Source: Streptomyces sp. HUAS ZL42
GTDB taxonomy: Bacteria > Actinomycetota > Actinomycetes > Streptomycetales > Streptomycetaceae
Direction of reading: 5' to 3'
NCBI RefSeq assembly: GCF_040782645.1
Contig: NZ_CP160403.1
Span: forward strand, 4,437,001-4,501,000
DNA length: 64,000 nucleotides
Shown piece by piece: positions 61,382 to 64,000 of the stretch. The notes beneath the pieces were generated by a model. The model saw only the letters and a program-made list of their open reading frames with translations. It ran no database searches and was not told the origin of the DNA. The position numbers and the translations under genes were made by a program. How positions within the stretch are numbered: the stretch's first letter is position 1; each line of letters starts with the position of its first letter.

Positions 61382-64000
61382 TCAGAGCCCCCGACCCCTG
61401 CGGCGCCCCCGCTTGTCGTCGGCTTCCTCGTCGTCCCGGTGGGGCCCGAGCAGTTCGTCCGCCAGCGTCGGCAGATCGTCCAGCGGCGTCTCCTCGGCCC
61501 AGTCCGAGCGCTCCCGCCGACGCGGCTCCCCCGCCTCGTCGACCTGCGGCATCTCCCGCGTACGGTCCTCGGAACCATCCGGCCCGGCCCCCGCCCGCTC
61601 GTCCCGGAAGAACCCGGGCGGCACCCGATTCGCAGGGTCGTCACCACGTACGGGCGGCAGCACCGCGGTCTCGTCGGCCGCGCCCGGCGGAACCGGCGGC
61701 AGCACCGCCGTCTCGTCGGCCGCCCCCGGCGGCACCGGCGGCAGCACCGCCGTCTCGTCGGCCGCGCCCGGCGGAACCGGCGGCAGCACCGCCGTCTCGT
61801 CGGCCGCCCCCGGCGGTTGCGGCAGCTCCGCCGTCACCTCGGAGTCGGGTCCGGCAAAGGCCCGCTCACCGGCACCCTTCCCGTCCCGCACCGGCGGCAG
61901 CACCGCCGTCTCCTCCACCGGCCCGCCCGACGCGTTCGTCGGCGTCACCACCGGCGTCGGCACGGTCGCCGCGTCCGACGGGACCGCGGGAGCCGCAGGC
62001 GCCGCGGGCTGCCTCGGCCCGGCCTCCGCGGCGGCAGCCGCCTGCTCCGCCGCCCGGCGCGCCTCCTCGGCCCGCAGGAGCGCCTCCTCGGCCTTCCGCT
62101 GCTTCTCCAGGCGCCGCGCATCGGCCTCGGCACGCAGCCGGGCCTCGTCCTCGGCCTGCTTGCGCCGCCGCTCCTCCTCGGCCTTGCGGCGGGCTTCCTC
62201 CTCGGCCCGGGCCTTCTCCTCCGCGAGGAGCCGCTGCCGCTCCTCCTCGGCACGCCTGCGCGCCTCCTCGGCCCGCTGCCGGGCCTCCTCCGCCTGCCGT
62301 TCGGCCTCGCGCCGCTGCGCCTCCTCCAGCTCGCGCCGCTTGCGCTCCTCCTCCTCGGCTCGCAGCCGCGCGAGCTGCTCCTGGCGCTCCCGCTCCAGGC
62401 GCTCCTCCTCGGCCTTGCGCCTGGCCTCCTCCTCGGCCTTCTTCCGCGCCTCTTCCTCGGCCTTCTTGCGTGCCTCCTCCTGGGCCTTCACCTCGGCCTC
62501 GGACAGCGGCAGCGTCTGGTCGAGCCGGTGGCGGATCACGGTCGTCACGGCCTCGGGCTCCTGCCCGGCGTCGACGACCAGGTACCGGCCCGGATCGGCG
62601 GAGGCCAGCGTCAGGAAACCGGACCGCACACGCGCGTGGAACTCGGCGGGCTCCGACTCCAGGCGGTCCGGCGCCTCCGTGAACCGTTCACGGGCGATCT
62701 CCGGCGAGACGTCCAGCAGCACCGTCAGATGAGGCACGAGCCCGTTCGTCGCCCAGCGGTTGATACGGGCGATCTCCGTCGGCGACAGGTCACGACCCGC
62801 TCCCTGGTAGGCCACGGACGAGTCGATGTACCGGTCGGAGATCACCACCGCGCCCCGCTCCAGAGCCGGGCGCACCACCGTGTCGACGTGCTCCGCGCGG
62901 TCCGCCGCGTACAGCAGCGCCTCCGCGCGGTGCGAGAGTCCCGCCGACGACACGTCCAGCAGGATCGACCGCAGCCGCTTGCCCACGGGGGTGGCTCCCG
63001 GCTCGCGCGTGAGCACGACCTCGTGGCCCTTGGCCCTTATCCACTCGGCGAGCGCCTCGGCCTGCGTGGACTTCCCCGCCCCGTCGCCGCCCTCCAGTGC
63101 GATGAAGAAGCCGGAGGCGGCGGGCACGGTCGCCGGGTCGTCGCCGCCGAGCACCGCGTCCCGCAGGTCCTGTCGCAGCGGCACACCGGAGCGGTCGTCG
63201 ACCTTGGCCAGCACCAGCGCGGCCACCGGCAGCAGCAGCGCGCCGACCAGCATCAGCGTGAACGCCGCCCCGCCGTGCGCGAACACGAACTTGCCGTTCT
63301 CCAGCCGGTGCGGCCCGATGCCCGCCGCCACCACGGGCGCGAGCAGCGCGCCCAGGGCCACGAAGACCCGTACGACCGCGTGCAGGTGCTCGGTCGTTCG
63401 CGGCCGCCGGTAGTCCTCGGCCTCCTGGTCGAGCAGCGTGTGGCCCGTGTTGGCGGCGACGCCCGCGGCGACACCGGCCAGCGCGACGATCAGCAGCACG
63501 GTGGTGACGTCCGGGACCAGCCCGGCGGCCAGCAGCGCGATGCCGGCCAGGGCGATCGCCAGCGCGAGCAGCCGGCGCCGCGACAGGGCGGGCAGAATCG
63601 AGGGCGCCGTACGGATGCCGGCCACGACACCGCCGGTCAGGGCGAACACCAGCAGCCCGTACAGCACGGGTCCGCCGCCCAGGTCCTTGGCGTGCAGCAC
63701 CGCCACGGCGACGGCCGCGGCGACCGCTCCGGCGACGGCCGCGCAGGCGAGCACCAGCAGCGGGATCGCGCCCGTACGGCCCTTGTCGACGCCCGTGCCG
63801 GTCTTGGGCCGGCGCAGCCCCTCGAGCGGCGACCGCGCGCGCGGGGTGCGCGTGTCGGGCAGTTCCACGAAGGTCAGCACGGACAGGGACGCGGCGAACA
63901 GCCCGGCCCCGATGTACGAGGCGAGTGCCGCCTGGTGCTGGGCGAACCAGTCGATGCCGACGCCCAGCAGGTTGTTGAGCAGCGATGCCGCGACGAGGGC
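61382..64000 (-). CDS. tmk: Thymidylate kinase with N-terminal membrane (MFS-like) domain and long coiled-coil tail, partial
   Basis: 872 residues are visible and the frame runs off the right edge. An N-terminal multi-helix membrane region (to about residue 285 of the visible part) precedes the dTMP kinase: P-loop ALEGGDGAGKSTQAEAL, the DRYIDSSVAYQGAGR segment, and the LID region. The kinase makes dTDP. A Glu/Ala/Arg-rich coiled coil of about 170 residues and four tandem PGAADETAVLPPVP repeats follow. This membrane-tmk fusion is characteristic of Streptomyces. Confidence 0.94.
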   Translation of the reverse strand, partial: ALVAASLLNNLLGVGIDWFAQHQAALASYIGAGLFAASLSVLTFVELPDTRTPRARSPLEGLRRPKTGTGVDKGRTGAIPLLVLACAAVAGAVAAAVAVAVLHAKDLGGGPVLYGLLVFALTGGVVAGIRTAPSILPALSRRRLLALAIALAGIALLAAGLVPDVTTVLLIVALAGVAAGVAANTGHTLLDQEAEDYRRPRTTEHLHAVVRVFVALGALLAPVVAAGIGPHRLENGKFVFAHGGAAFTLMLVGALLLPVAALVLAKVDDRSGVPLRQDLRDAVLGGDDPATVPAASGFFIALEGGDGAGKSTQAEALAEWIRAKGHEVVLTREPGATPVGKRLRSILLDVSSAGLSHRAEALLYAADRAEHVDTVVRPALERGAVVISDRYIDSSVAYQGAGRDLSPTEIARINRWATNGLVPHLTVLLDVSPEIARERFTEAPDRLESEPAEFHARVRSGFLTLASADPGRYLVVDAGQEPEAVTTVIRHRLDQTLPLSEAEVKAQEEARKKAEEEARKKAEEEARRKAEEERLERERQEQLARLRAEEEERKRRELEEAQRREAERQAEEARQRAEEARRRAEEERQRLLAEEKARAEEEARRKAEEERRRKQAEDEARLRAEADARRLEKQRKAEEALLRAEEARRAAEQAAAAAEAGPRQPAAPAAPAVPSDAATVPTPVVTPTNASGGPVEETAVLPPVRDGKGAGERAFAGPDSEVTAELPQPPGAADETAVLPPVPPGAADETAVLPPVPPGAADETAVLPPVPPGAADETAVLPPVRGDDPANRVPPGFFRDERAGAGPDGSEDRTREMPQVDEAGEPRRRERSDWAEETPLDDLPTLADELLGPHRDDEEADDKRGRRRGRGL
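61660..61810 (-). repeat. 42-bp tandem repeats in tmk
   Basis: Four copies of a 14-codon unit encoding PGAADETAVLPPVP. Pro-rich and acidic; probably a flexible spacer. Copy number could vary between strains. Confidence 0.88.

Noticed and set aside
61326..62732. Ser/Arg-rich plus-strand frame opposite tmk
   Set aside because: Produced by the repetitive coiled-coil coding sequence on the other strand.

Overview
The window is high-GC actinobacterial DNA, almost certainly a Streptomyces chromosome. Support comes from the GC-rich third codon positions, a full-length tipA with its thiopeptide-type promoter, an ATP-binding/DUF397/XRE-DUF5753 cluster, the zinc-free ribosomal-protein paralogue cluster, and a Streptomyces-type integrative conjugative element (AICE). 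From memory the left part follows the tilS-dacB-ppa-tipA-gad order of streptomycete cores and the right edge the holB-tmk order; that synteny statement was not checked by a search.

Bases 1-29900 are mostly conserved core. They hold tilS (cut by the window edge), a DUF2342 zinc peptidase-like protein, dacB, ppa, a ThrE-type exporter, DedA, YbjQ, tipA, a ClC-type channel, gad, a padR-ABC exporter operon with twin operators, DinB, an aldehyde dehydrogenase, and the ATP-binding/DUF397/XRE cluster. A divergent Zur-type locus follows: rpmG-rpmE2-cobW-rpsR one way and rpmB-rpsN the other. Then come two lipoproteins, DUF2786, a LysE exporter, an apparently autoregulated Clp-N protein, a polA-like polymerase, and a SARP/AfsR-like regulator broken by one in-frame TAG.

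Bases about 30167-44679 are an integrated AICE bounded by an 18-bp direct repeat. It carries int, xis, an iteron-like region, a helicase-like ATPase, a prim-pol, a miniature methylase fusion, an FtsK/Tra translocase, Spd-type transfer genes (DUF2637, DUF6284, a zinc-ribbon RRQ protein), a KorSA-like GntR regulator and a GNAT. Its right end carries an A+T-rich cargo pair, an OLD-like ATPase-TOPRIM nuclease and a second P-loop ATPase, which I consider the best candidate for an undescribed (defence-type) system.

Bases about 45000-58260 are accessory. After a GT2 glycosyltransferase and a DUF3052 gene there is gene rubble: a decayed ddaH, broken copies of a hypothetical protein family, and an antitoxin tail with a PIN toxin. 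From about 49.9 kb to an intact tRNA-Thr(CGT) at 58.2 kb, three extra tRNA-Thr 3' fragments mark a layered tRNA island. It contains vapBC, a membrane-tethered sigma factor fused to an arabinose-binding AbfB domain, a secreted GH10-GH62 xylanase/arabinofuranosidase, and the intact member of the hypothetical family. Core genes resume with a secreted alpha/beta-hydrolase, holB, and a multidomain tmk running off the right edge.
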